From the NCBI RefSeq assembly GCF_019578655.1, contig NC_063261.1:23539126-23603125 (forward strand): 64,000 nt of DNA, read 5' to 3'. Below the pieces are notes generated by a model. It was given only the letters and a program-made list of their open reading frames with translations, ran no database searches and had not been told where the DNA came from. The DNA is from Ricinus communis. Taxonomy: Eukaryota > Streptophyta > Magnoliopsida > Malpighiales > Euphorbiaceae. Position numbers and translations under genes: made by a program. Of the stretch, positions 35,634 to 46,985 are shown in pieces; the stretch's first letter is position 1, and every line of letters starts with the position of its first letter.

Positions 35634-37650
35634 ATGGATTCCTGCCTTAAAAATATGCCACATCTTTTCAAGATAATTCTTAATGATACCATTCATGATG
35701 AGAAGCTTGTAAGTCTTCTTCTATGCTTGCTCTTGTATTGCTATGTAATATTTTATTTTAGAATTTCCTGGGTTAGATTTCTCTCTCCTTTTCTTATTTT
35801 GTACAGTTTATGTGCCAAAGGGCTGTTTTTAAATATTTGTACATACGTATCAGGGTATTCTAAGAAGATTCGTGAGAAGGTACGGAAATGATCTCTCAAC
35901 TCCGGTTGTCCTGAAAGTCCCTAGCGGTGCAAAAATGGAAAGTAGAGCTTGTCAAACATGATGGTGAGATTTGGTTACAAAATGGCTGGCAAGAAATTCT
36001 GAAGTATTACTCCTTAGACCATGGATTCTTCCTAGTTTTTAAATACAATCAAAAAAATTATAATTTCAATGTGATCATATTTGACAAAAGTGCTACAGAA
36101 ATAGACTATCTAGTCAGTACCATCAATGGAGATACTGATTGTGAGCCTAATCTTGAAAACTCTGAAAGTAATGTTTCTGTTAAAATCTTGAGCGCCTTCT
36201 CACCGTCTTGGGAAACAAGAAAGAATTCACCAGGAACATTCTCTTTCTCTCCACCTAATAAGAAGATAAAGCTCCAGAATCTATAGGACAAGTTGAAAGT
36301 ATTCAATTTCTTCCCAAGAAAATTTTTTGAACTCCCTTTCTTGATACTTACTAGAGGACTGATTTTGCAGCAAGGAAAAGAGGCATTTCTTGTTAGAGAC
36401 GGTCATTAGACGAGTTAAGGTTCAGAATAAAACCATTAAGTGATGAGGAAAAGGCTAAAACACTTAATAGAGCAACGACTTATTTTAAATCTGAAAATCC
36501 ATTCTTCATTATTGCAATGAAGCCAACATATGTACATCCTGCACATAGATTGGTTAGTATTCAATCTGAATCTATATGTTATAAATAATCCTTTTAGGAT
36601 TGTAATTTGTCTCTTCTTTTGTTTTTCATCGTTTGTGTAGGCTATACCAGCTAGCTTTGCCAAGAAATATTTTGCTAAGCAATGTGATAACGCCATCCTC
36701 AGTACTGTGAATGGGAAGACATGGTCTGTTGTGTACAATCATGACTTGACCAATGGAAAAGCAACAGCTAGATTGGGTCATGGCTGGAAACAATTTGCAT
36801 CTGGAAATCATTTAAAAGTTGGTGATGTTTGTGTATTTGAACTAATAAATCGCACGAAAACTACATTGAATGTTGTCATTTTTCGATGTAAGAAGGATTC
36901 AAAGATTAATCCATCACTCGGTCAGTTACTATTTCTGAATGCAATGGTTAATTCATTTTCTTTATAAGATTATAATGTGATTCTGAAAACAGAAGTTACC
37001 TCGCATTAAGTTGGTGTAATGCAGGAAACAGCAAGCAATTGAAACAGGAAAAGAGTTCTCGCAACAGTAAATTTATGCAAAGGCATTCATATTCAAAGGT
37101 TTCTGAAGCTGTTGAAGCTGCCAACAAATTTACCTCCTTGAATCCATTCTTCAAAGTGAATATGCGACCTTACCATCTGGTGCGCGGCTCTGTGGTAGGA
37201 TCTTGAACCATATTCATGCATGTAATAGAAACGTCGAGATACTGATATCTGACCATGTGTTTAGAAATTTAATCTTGAAGGAACGAATTAAGTTAGATTC
37301 GAAATATAACAGCAGATGATCAATTGTTTCTTCTGACATATCATATTATTAAATTGTGAATGCAAAAGTGAGATTTTGTTGGACCTGCTGATATTTGAAA
37401 TATTTTCCTTGTGCAGAATATAGGGACACAGTTTCTCACGGAACTTACCAAGAAAAGGGAAGAGAATGTAATTTTACAGTTCGGAAGGAGACAGTAGCCT
37501 GTAAAAATAATAATCTACCGTTCTCATCGAGGTTGGTTCTCTGCAGGATGGGCTTCATTTGCAAAGGGAAACTCACTGCAAGCTGGAGATGTTTGCATAT
37601 TTGAGTTGGTTAACCATAAATTCTGTTGCTAAAAGTCTCCATTTTCAGAA
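35634..37650 (+). pseudogene. REM-type B3-domain gene 4, several breaks
   Basis: A six-exon copy: 35634-35708, 35854 to about 36297, 36371-36552, 36641-36920, 37025-37194, and 37417 to about 37631. Exon 1 (MDSCLKNMPHLFKIILND) is 10 codons shorter than in the other copies. Exon 2 has one extra A in the run at 35932-35937 and loses one base near 36280. Exon 3 has a TAG after TCTTGT at the same codon as gene 3. Exon 6 has TGG to TAG in a conserved tryptophan (AGACAGTAGCC). Exon 4, by contrast, is an intact second B3 domain (AIPASFAKKYF..KVGDVCVFELINRTKTTLNVVIF). The third domain begins NPFFKVNMRPYH. Most likely a pseudogene, though a truncated product cannot be excluded. Confidence 0.78.
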
Positions 37651-38250
37651 ATGTGAAGTAACTTGTTCAATCCCATCTTGGATTTCTTCTTTAGAGGATA
37701 TATTCATCAGTCGTTACCGATGCATCGCAACGAAATAATTTTTGCAGTGCTATTTAATTTGTTTTGTGTTGAGACTTGAGAACTTTCAACTTTATTTTCT
37801 TCTCTTGTATGGTTTGGCAGAATTATTGTCGAGGGTTTAAGGACAATCACATAATTTAATTTAAGAACTTTGATAGTATAAAGTCCCTCAAATTTCAGAT
37901 ATACAGTTAAGACCTTTGTTCTAAAATGAAATCATAATTTTACTTTCTTTCAGCATTCTAACTTCTATTTTTGTCTAGCATGATAACCATTTGAAAAATT
38001 CAGGCTATTTTGTTTTAGTGATTGAAGTAAAAATAATAAGAGAAAGCTTGTAAGTTGGGATATAATAAGAAGAAAAAAAAATGAAAATAAAAGCATCTAC
38101 TGTGCAAAGTATTAAGTTTTTTAAGAGTTAATTAAGCTAACTTTTATCAACAACAGAATTTGTAACAATATTCGGATTCGGTGAAGTTAAATAATGTAGA
38201 ATTTGAACCCAAACTGTAATTTATGATTTATATTTTTTTAATCTAAGTCC
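37651..38250. other. Intergenic region, no gene seen
   Basis: AT-rich spacer after B3 gene 4. No feature supported. Confidence 0.5.
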
Positions 38251-38840
38251 GGTATGTGTCTCTATCTATACACCGAACTGGCAGATGGTTGACATATATT
38301 ATTAGTTTTAAATAATAAAGTATATGTCAATTATTCAATACTACAGTGTAAAACACTCGTGCATACATTTCACTTTTCTATTAATCGTGATGTATACACC
38401 AAGGCTATATAAGAATTTCACCTGAATTCGTACTAATCTATAAAAAATTCTTGCATAAATTTGGTGTGTGTCTCTATCTATACACCAAACTAGTAGATGA
38501 TTGATATAAATTCATGAGTTTTAAATGATGAAGCATATGTATATTATTATCTAATATTAAAGTGTAAAACACTTATACATGTCGCTCTTCTATTAATCGT
38601 GATGTATACATCAAGACTAGATAAGAACTTCATCTTAATCCGCATAAATTTATAAAAATTCTTGAATAAGCTTGGTGTATGTCCTTATCTATATACCAAA
38701 CTGATAGATGATTGACACATATTCATTAGTTTTAAACAACGGGGTATGTGCCAATCATTCAATACCAATGTGTAAAAAACTTATGCATATGTGTCATTCT
38801 CCTATTAGTTGTGGTGTATACACTAAGTCTAAATAATAAT
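38251..38840. repeat. Satellite-like tandem repeat, unit about 211 bp, three copies
   Basis: Units begin at about 38251, 38463 and 38673 with GGTGTGTGTCTCTATCTATA-like words. Each contains CATATTCATTAGTTTTAAA, GTGTAAAACACTTATACAT and ATTAATCGTGATGTATACAC in order. They are about 80% alike by eye. No coding potential is seen. It may be a piece of a larger satellite or of a transposon with internal tandem repeats. Confidence 0.8.
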
Positions 38841-39361
38841 CTCCCTCAATTCATAGGACATAAAATCTCAAAAGCTAGTTTTTTTTTTCTTTTATGAACA
38901 AAAGTGAAATTTCGTGAGAAATATTTAGGTAGGCTAAGTTTACCACATTATTCATAAATCAAATTAATTATATGATGACATGTGGCTTCATTTATTAATT
39001 GTTGTATTTTTATTAATTGAATTTTAATTATAAATTGTTAATAGTAATAAATAAATTAACTAATAAAAATATAATAATTAATAATTAATATCGCATATGA
39101 ATATATAGTTGATTGCATTGGATAGTAATTATGCAAAAGCCAAGAAAATGAAGCTTGAGGAGAAAGACAGTAGTGATGATGACCTGTTGCCATTTTGACA
39201 ATACTAATAAAAATCTCAAAAATAAAATTCAAGTAGGTGTTTTACAATAAACAACATCGTTAACATGTGGAAATGAGAATTAAATTGACTAGGAATTGGT
39301 ATTTTGAGAGTGAACTTTTGCACTAGGGAGAGAGAGAGAAAGGAATTGGCAGTGTTTGATT

Positions 39362-39777
39362 TAGACCTGTTCATGAGCCGAGCCTGACTTTTTTTTGAAC
39401 AAGCCCGAGCCTGCCCAAGTTTGAAGATTTTTTAATATTTCTCTACCCAAGCTCGAGCCTTAAATTTTTCAAAAAGTCTGGCCCAAGCGACTATTAAACC
39501 TGTAAATAGACCTGTTCATGGGCCGGACCGGGATTATAGTTTTAATAATAACAAAACTATAAGCAGAAATAATAACTAGATATAGCTAGATAAGTGGTAT
39601 AAGGCATTTAATTATAAAAAGAAGTTATGACATATTTATTTTAAACCTATTATTTAGTAACTATACTAGACATCAGGCCGGACCGGGCCAGACTTGTACT
39701 AAAAATAATGTGTCCAAGCCCCTAGAAGGATTTGGTGTTTCTCATATTTTACGGTTACCCAAGCCCATGAATAGGTA
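39362..39777. repeat. hAT-like MITE with GACCTGTTCATGGGC ends
   Basis: The best-defined element is 39507-39776. Its left end TAGACCTGTTCATGGGCCGG pairs with the right end CCAAGCCCATGAATAGGTA in inverted orientation, and sub-ends carry GGCCGGACCGGG on both sides. A second, truncated left end (TTAGACCTGTTCATGAGCCG) lies just upstream at 39361, suggesting two overlapping or nested copies. Ends of this kind are common in short plant hAT MITEs. I could not confirm an 8-bp target duplication. Confidence 0.55.
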
Positions 39778-40185
39778 TTTTAGTTAGAGAGAGATGAAAG
39801 TTATAATGGAAATTAGAGAGGCCTACTTAATTATTGCTAAAAGAAAAGAGATGAAATTGGTGGATTTGGCTCTTGTTTGCTTTTTTTTTTTTTTTTTCTA
39901 TTTGCAGCTGGACCATCTTCGAGCGTATAGAGTTCAGTTGTTTTCTGTTTGTTGATTTTTTTTTTCTGTTTTTAAATTATTTTATTTTATTTTTTAAGCA
40001 TGAATTGTAAATGAGAATTTGGATTCATAGTTACATATGGAAATATAAATGGTTTTAATATTTTTAATTATTTTTATAAATTAAAATTATATGGGTGAAT
40101 CTCATAATTGTAAAATATTATTGATTAAATTCTAAAAATTAATAAAGAATTTAATAAATAAAAATAATATTTTTGATTGATCAAT

Positions 40186-40500
40186 AACTAACTACTATAT
40201 ATGAGTAATTAATCTAGTATTTAATTATTTTTATAAATTAAAAAAATTATTTTTTATAGATTTATGTGGTAAGGTACACCAATGACACATTAAAATGACT
40301 CTAAAATTGATATTGATATGTCTAAGTTAGTACTCACAAGTGCTATAACTAACTATATATGACTTATTAATCTAGTATTTAATTATTTTTATAAATTAAA
40401 AAAATTATTTTTATAGATTTATGTGGTAAGGTACACCAATGACACATTAAAATGACTCTAAAATTGATATTGATATGTTTAAGTTAGTACTCACAAATGC
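40186..40500. repeat. 161-bp tandem duplication
   Basis: The stretch beginning AACTAACTACTATATATGAG at about 40186 is repeated from about 40347 almost without change for about 150 bp, including ATTTATGTGGTAAGGTACAC and CCAATGACACATTAAAATGA. The high identity indicates a recent duplication. Confidence 0.85.
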
Positions 40501-42589
40501 ACGAATTGTTCTTATAATAAAGCAGTAAATCTATAAAAAATAATTAAGAATGATTTGTGTGTTTGCGAGTACTAGCTTAAAGAAATATGATACCACTTAT
40601 TACATAGACTAATTATCAATACGAAACAATAAAACTAAATCTAAATACTCTAAACTAGTACTTTGAAAAAATAATATTTATAAAGTAAAGTAACCAAATA
40701 ATAAATAAATATGCAACGCAAACGCAAATGCTTATAATTTAAAACTATATGCTAAAGACAGTATTTAACCTAGCCAATTACTTAGTAATCTCCTTATTTT
40801 ACTTTAAGTCTAAATCTAACGAATGAGATATTGATATGCATTTTCCTTTAGTAACTCAAACTAATGACGCAACTAAATTTTCTTCTACCAATATAGATTG
40901 AAGCAAAGATGGTGTCTCTAATACATTTAACCTAAATATTTTCATAACAATTATTATTATTAAATCAATATGATGATTACCTAACAATAATAATTGAAAC
41001 TAATAAAAATATAAAGGTAAAGAAATCACACATTAAATAAAAAATAATAATAAGATTCATACGAAAGTAAAAAAAAAAGTTAAACTAAACACTTATGAAA
41101 ACTAGCCTAATATATTTAACCCAATGATCATAGTATTAAATAGAAAGAAACAAAACAAAACAGAAAATAAAAAACCCTCGAAATTCAAAAATTCTTCAAG
41201 GTATAAAGATCATTGGTCATCACTCTCCACTTTTTAAAAAGCTTCTTTGATCTTAATAGAACAATAAAAACTAAGAATAAATATTTATAGAAGAATTGTA
41301 GAGAGAATAATGGTGGACATATGCAGATAGGCGAAAACTCTTATCTCCTTCTTAAAACTAGATTTGTAGAAATATATATAGAAAAGAGTCCTCTTCCAAG
41401 ATATATCTTCCTAAAGATGTATATCTAATATAAATCTATATAATATATAATTATCATTATCTCCATCAAATACTATCTCACAAATAACTCTTAATATAAA
41501 TTCTAATAATTATACAAAAGGACTAAAATTCCTGCCTTAGACCTTGTATAATTCTGCTAGCACGACAAATAGTAGGTCCACATGTCTTACTCTTGGGTCT
41601 TAACACGTACATGTCCAATTAAGCTCATTTTTTAATATTTAACTCCATATTTTTTCTTTTTTACTAATATTACTTAAAAATAGACAATTAAATTTAAGTG
41701 AGTTATAAAAACACTTATTTCTACTATATTATATAAAAAAATATATCATTAGAGCTATAAAATATTATAAATATTCATATATAATTTGGACATATTATGA
41801 TACTATAAAATCTTAATCATTATTTAAAAAATTTGTAACTGATAACAGTATTTACATAGAATTTTCTTTTTAAATGTATTAACATGTTAATTTTCTCTTT
41901 TATTCCCTCCTAAAGGTTCCTTTACTTCAATTAAAAGCAAAAACATGAAAAAATTGATCAGGCATGATTCTTTTTCATCTCTTTTCAGCCATAATATTTT
42001 CATTTTATATTTATCTTTCACAAAAGTACAAGATTTACCTGGCTTATCTTCCTGTCAAAAGTTTTTAATTCTTATATTTCGTCAAAGGTAATCAGTACAG
42101 CATTGCCATATGCATTATCAAAAGAATTCTGGACCAATTACCTAACATCTAATGAAGACAAAATCAAGTGTTTCACGTATTTGAAAGAAAAAGAAAGCTT
42201 GTCATCATACAAAAGCGATTGATAAAATAATTAAATAATATAGCATTTGCTTTAATATATTGTATCTATTAATTTCTCCAATAATCAATACTACATTGTC
42301 ATTATTTTTGACCTTTGTAGAAATAAAAAAAATAAACTTTGAAATATATGGTAAGAATAGATTATAATAAATTTGATGAATAAAATACAGATGATTATAT
42401 GATAGCAAAAACATATAATAAATTTGATGAACAAAAAATATGTAAAAAGATATTCGTGTATTAATTTATTTTATGAATTTGAATAAATGAAAACTTATCA
42501 TTATATTGTTGCCTTTTAAACATGCATTTTATTATTTTCTTTTTTATTCTCTTTTTATTTTTTTAATTATTATTCTTTAAGAGTGGCCG
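40501..42589. other. Intergenic region, possibly old LTR sequence
   Basis: No coding feature. The layout around 40,700-41,650 (unique AT-rich sequence with words such as TAGTAATCTCC, ATGGTGTCTCTAATACATTT and CAAGGTATAAAGATCATTGG) recalls a decayed retrotransposon LTR or leader, like the Athila LTR at 55.7 kb, but I see no terminal repeats, so this is a guess. Confidence 0.35.
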
Positions 42590-42603
42590 ACAGTTGTATG
42601 TGG

Positions 42604-43557
42604 TCAGAAGACGTCATCATATGAGTCATCATCCATTGGCTGGGAGTCTTGCATGAGGGCTTCTTGCTGTGCCCTGGTTAAGGTAGGGTCGTCCAGAGGA
42701 GTTGGAAGATCAGAGAAACAGAAATGTTCAATGGATTGTTCAGTTGATTGATGTCCATTGAAGGTGCAGACTAATGGTGTAGATACATTACCGTCCTTAA
42801 TTCATTCCCTGCATCGCAGGGCCCGTTTTAGTTCTTCTGTGATTGGTGGAGGAGCAAGATGTAAAGGACTATTAAGTGTTCTCCAATAGTGACAGATATT
42901 TTGAGTTGCATAGGTGTCTTCTGATAGTCGGAGATAGGGCCTGTGTAATATGAAAATAGCATGGTATTCCGAAGCTCTGGAATTATTGTCTGAGAATAAC
43001 TGGTGCCCATGAATAAGTTTAAGGAGATCTTCTGTCCATTGGTATGGAGTTTTGAACCAGGTAAGGAATCTCCATGGATAAGACCCCGAGTTAGTTTCAT
43101 TATTGAAGAAGTGTAAGAGATTCATAATAGGCACCTCTATAGCATGATGACAGACTGTAGATAGGCACCATAGAAACCATAACTCACTTTCATGCTTTGG
43201 ATGTTCAGGGGATAAGTGGTAAATCAAACACCAAGGGTAGTCTGGAAAGAAGAAGTTGGGTTGGATTGGGAGTGAGAAGATTTGTTGAAAAGTTGCCAAA
43301 TAATGGAACATCATGTTTCGAGCAAAGTCTGTGACTTGTTTGGTTGTAAGGTTGTTGGGAAGGTCTGGTGGTGAAGGAGATTGTAGGTTGGATCTGAAGG
43401 ATGAGGAGGCCATAAAGATTATGGGAAGATTTATTGTAGAGGTGAGAAGAACTATAGGCTGATTCTGAGGCTTAGAAAGTCTGGATAAGAAATCCGGGAT
43501 TAGGTTTCTTATCCCTTTTATATGCTCAACCTTAAAGTCATACCCTGGCCGAACCAT
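42604..43557 (-). pseudogene. Pararetrovirus: end of RNase H and additional C-terminal domain
   Basis: The frame begins in the tail of RNase H (about 20 residues with FKVEHIKGIRNLIPDFLSR) and continues for about 230 residues that I cannot assign to a known domain, rich in hydrophobic and aromatic residues. It stops at TGA near 42802. The same frame is then open again for 65 codons to TGA 42604-42606 and ends in an acidic aspartate-rich tail, so the first TGA is probably a later nonsense change. The domain is downstream of RNase H, where caulimovirids may carry a second gene or nothing. Confidence 0.65.
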
Positions 43558-44724
43558 GATTTTAATCGCAATAGTTGGGGCTCAGGCAAGGTCTTCTGGT
43601 TGGATTCAAGAATCTTGGGGAAGGAAGAGTTGTCCATCCGAACCAGGAAGTGCTGTCCAATCAGGAAGAATTCAAACTTTTTTATCCCGTACTTGACTGC
43701 CAGAATTTCCTTGTAGGTTGTGTGATAATGTTTTTCTGAAGAGGAAAACTGACCCGATGCATATCCACACAGTTGTTCTTTGTCGTGGAGCTTTTCTAGG
43801 AGGATGGCCCCCCATGCATAGTCGGGATGCATCCTGTTTGGAGAATAAGTTCTCCTGCTGACGGGATTGTAAGAGGTGGCGGATTGTGGGCCAGCTCTTT
43901 TAATTTTTTGACAGCTGTTGTTTGTTCCGCTCCCCATGGAGGAGGGTTCTTCTTGAGCATCTTTGAGAGGTGGCACGTGTAACTAGACAGGTGTGGAATG
44001 GCCTCTCGAACATAATTCAGGATTCCAAGGAACTGTTGAATTTGTTTCTTCGATAAATTTTCTTCCCGGAAAATTATCAAGTTCCTTTGTCAGTGGGGAC
44101 CATATGTGTAATCGGCCATTCTTGAAATGCATTCAGAAATTCAATTTCTCGTTGGCCAATAAAGCTCTTCTTTTCAGATAGCATAATGCCATATTTTTGG
44201 ATGATGGCAAGGAACTGTTGTAACAGTTGGTGATGGTCCTCTGCTGTTTCTGAAAATAGAAGGATGTCGTCGATATAGATCAAAGAAGAGTAAAGGATAG
44301 GCCCAAAAATCTCAATCATTGTCTTCTGGAATTGAGATGGGGCCGTCTTGAGCCCAAAAGGCATAACAGTCCACTGGTATTGGGCATTAGGGATACAAAA
44401 TGCAGTTTTGTATCTCTCTGCGGGCTGGATACCGAGTTGCCAAAAGCCTGCCTTTAGGTCAAATTTGGAATAGTACTGGGCCTTTTGGATGTGGACCTTG
44501 AGATTTGAGATTCGAGGGAGAGGGAATTTGTTGTCTTGAAGGAAATGGTTTAAGGGTTTGTAGTCTATGACAAGCCTCTTCTTTCCTCGGATTCTTTCAG
44601 ACCTTTTCTCCACATAAAAGGCTTGGCAAGCCCATTGTGAAGTAGTGGGCTCAATTAAACCTTGCTGTAACAGTGTCAGGCATTCTGATCGGGCAAGGGC
44701 TAGGTCTGTGGGAGACATTCCCAT
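43518..44724 (-). pseudogene. Pararetrovirus: reverse transcriptase and RNase H (frameshifted)
   Basis: Frame 44724-44077 contains the reverse transcriptase palm (SKFDLKAGFWQLGI, MPFGLKTAPSQFQ) with the active-site YIDD at about 44277-44266. The next frames, 44080-43796 and 43976-43518, hold the connection (FLGILNYVREAIPHLS) and RNase H (DYAWGAILLE, YKEILAVKYGIKKFEFFLIG). Two frameshifts, near 44080 and near 43820-43870, break the gene. The order and motifs are those of Caulimoviridae and Ty3-type polymerases. The integrase that a Ty3 element would have is absent. Confidence 0.85.
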
Positions 44725-45096
44725 GTGTGTGGCTTTAGTAGGGTTAATGTCTTCATTAAGTTTGAAGGGGAGGCTGATATAGAATTGTGGATTTTTCCAC
44801 AGAGGAAGAGGATGTTGGAAATGTGAATGGGATTCACGGAGGAATCGAAGGAATTTTTCCCGTGTATGAAAGGAATGGAGGAATAGTATTCGTCACAGAA
44901 AACAGATTTGAAGTTTCAGTGTATGACCGAAACTGTCTCTTGAACTTTATACCTGTTGGAAGGATTTGGAGCTTTTGAGCTTGGTGATAAACATCAAATC
45001 CTATCAGAATATCCTTGCTTGGAAGATCTGAACCAATGATGTGCGTCCATACAACGCAATCAGGAAAGAACTGAATTCCGATCTTCTGTCTTGTGA

Positions 45097-45675
45097 TCAG
45101 AGTGGTTTTGAAGGTTTGACCGTTGGCCTGAAGAATCGATCATGGGGCTTCCAATACTCTGATGGGAGAACCATTGGGTTCATCATGCTTCTTTGAGCTC
45201 CAGTGTCAAAGAAAGCTATTACTGGAACAGGCTTGGAGTATTTCGAGGATAGTATCTGTATGGGAATATATGGGACTGGAGGAGGTTTTGTAGTAAATTG
45301 AAAAGTTTCAGGAGGTGGAGGAGAAACAAAGAAGGAAGATAATAGGGTTGGAGAGAGAGGATATTGTATTGCATCTTCCAGAATATTCTTCTGACTCTCT
45401 TCATGCAGACCAATCATCAAGATTGGTATTTCACCATCATCTGAATCTGAAGAAGATTCTTGTGAAGATTCTGTGGAGTCTGAGAACTCCATTTCTAACC
45501 CAAATAAGCTTTCTGGGGTAAGATCTTCTTGTTCTGAAAGTAGGGACTCTATTTCCTCTTCAAAAGAGTCTGCAAGAGATAAGGACATGCTAACTTGTTG
45601 TATCATCTTTGCTGACTTTTCTGGACTTCTGGGACAATTTTTTGCATAATGTCCTTCCGTTTGCGGATGAAACAT
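45097..45675 (-). pseudogene. Pararetrovirus: zinc-knuckle end and aspartic protease
   Basis: The frame begins with the last part of a retroviral-type zinc knuckle (HYAKNCP), followed by an acidic serine-rich linker (EESLLSEQEDL-like, residues about 30-80). The protease has the active-site triad in AFFDTGAQRSMM (about residue 155). The end of the protease runs into a stop near 45097. Between 45097 and 44724 the frame is broken. Confidence 0.8.
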
Positions 45676-45705
45676 CTGTCGGACTTGTACCCACAGTTAC
45701 ATTTT

Positions 45706-46929
45706 TTACGGAGTATTTGAATCTCTTTGGGTTCTTTTCCACGAACTTCGGTTCTTTCGCGTGTATTTCTGGAAATGATGTCCAGATTTCTTCTTGTGAT
45801 TTGTACAGACGCAGTTGGCGGCTTTGCACTTGATCTTTAGGTGGTTTTTGTTGCAAGCCTTTTGGACAATCAAGTCCCTTTGAGACAACCTTTTGAATAA
45901 TTCCTGTTGATCACACAGTCTCTTAATGGAAGAGAGTGTGAATTGCCAGATTTCTCCAAGTGTAATAGAGGTGACTGGTCTCTTTGTAGCCGCAATCATA
46001 TTGTTAACCTCAGGTTGTATCTCATCTGGCAGAGAGGTGATGAAGGTATACTTTAGTGTATCATCACCATCATGTCCTCCAATGACATAGTAGAGCTTGG
46101 ACATAGCCGAATAGTGTTTTTCCAGATCCTTCATCTTGAATGAACAGCATTTTCGATCAAAAAACTCTTGTTTCTGCTGTCTTATGACAAGGTCATAACT
46201 TCCAAGGAACTGGTTATGGAGGATCGTTACTGCTGCTGATGGAGTCGGCAGAGTGACAAATTGAAGCCTAGTGTATTCAGGCTGAGACTGAAACCAATCT
46301 CTTAAGCTTCCGATAAACCTTGTGACAAATTCGGCAAGGACTTTTTTGAGTGTGGCCCCTTCAAGGGTCATCTGAAGATCAATCCATGCCAAGAATTCAG
46401 AAAGCTTATCCTTCCATTTTGATGGTGGCAAGTCATCAAAAGTGAACCAAGGTCCTGCGCTAGCTGGTTTTGGCTTTGGGTTTGGAGCTCCAGTGGGAGC
46501 AAAGAATGACTGAGCATCTTCATCTTCAGTTCTACTACTCGGATCGATCAGCGAAGTGTTCATGAGAATTTCAGTGATGTCCGCCATCTCTGAATTGTCC
46601 GAAGAAGATTCTGAATCATACGGACTGATGAGAGATTGCTCTGGAAATTTGTCTTTAGGTGCTAGAGGAGGAGAGGTTTTCTTTTGCTGGGTTTCTGAGT
46701 TTTTTGGGTAAAGGTGAGAGAATGTGCCAAAGGGCTGATAAAGGGTTTCTTGTGGTTGTTCTGGTTGTGAAAGAAAAGGGAAAGAAGAAAAGTATGAAGG
46801 AGTAATAGCCGATGAGGTTGAAGCTGCTGATATGAATGTTGGAATTGCAGCAGACTGGTCTTTCCTGAGATCATTTTCAATTTGATCTATTTGCTTCTTC
46901 AGCCGGGAAATCTCCTTTTGCTTTTGCAT
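45706..46929 (-). pseudogene. Pararetrovirus: coiled coil and capsid-protein region
   Basis: The 407-codon frame starts with a lysine- and glutamate-rich coiled coil (KEISRLKKQIDQIENDL, residues about 5-25), then a Ser/Pro-rich linker. The capsid-like core has KWKDKLSEFLAWIDLQMT and the conserved helix-rich region to about residue 330. It leads into a basic Cys/His region where the zinc knuckle is partly in another frame. It overlaps the preceding frame by about 60 bases, either a genuine overlap or a frameshift between movement and capsid regions. Confidence 0.75.
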
Positions 46930-46985
46930 GAAAGAGGGGGTAATTGGCTGAGGTATCCGGAGTTCTTTGTCCAGGAGCTTGATAC

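Noticed and set aside
38251..38840. CRISPR-like spaced repeats
   Set aside because: This is a plant nuclear sequence. The units are contiguous 211-bp tandem repeats, not short repeats with unique spacers.
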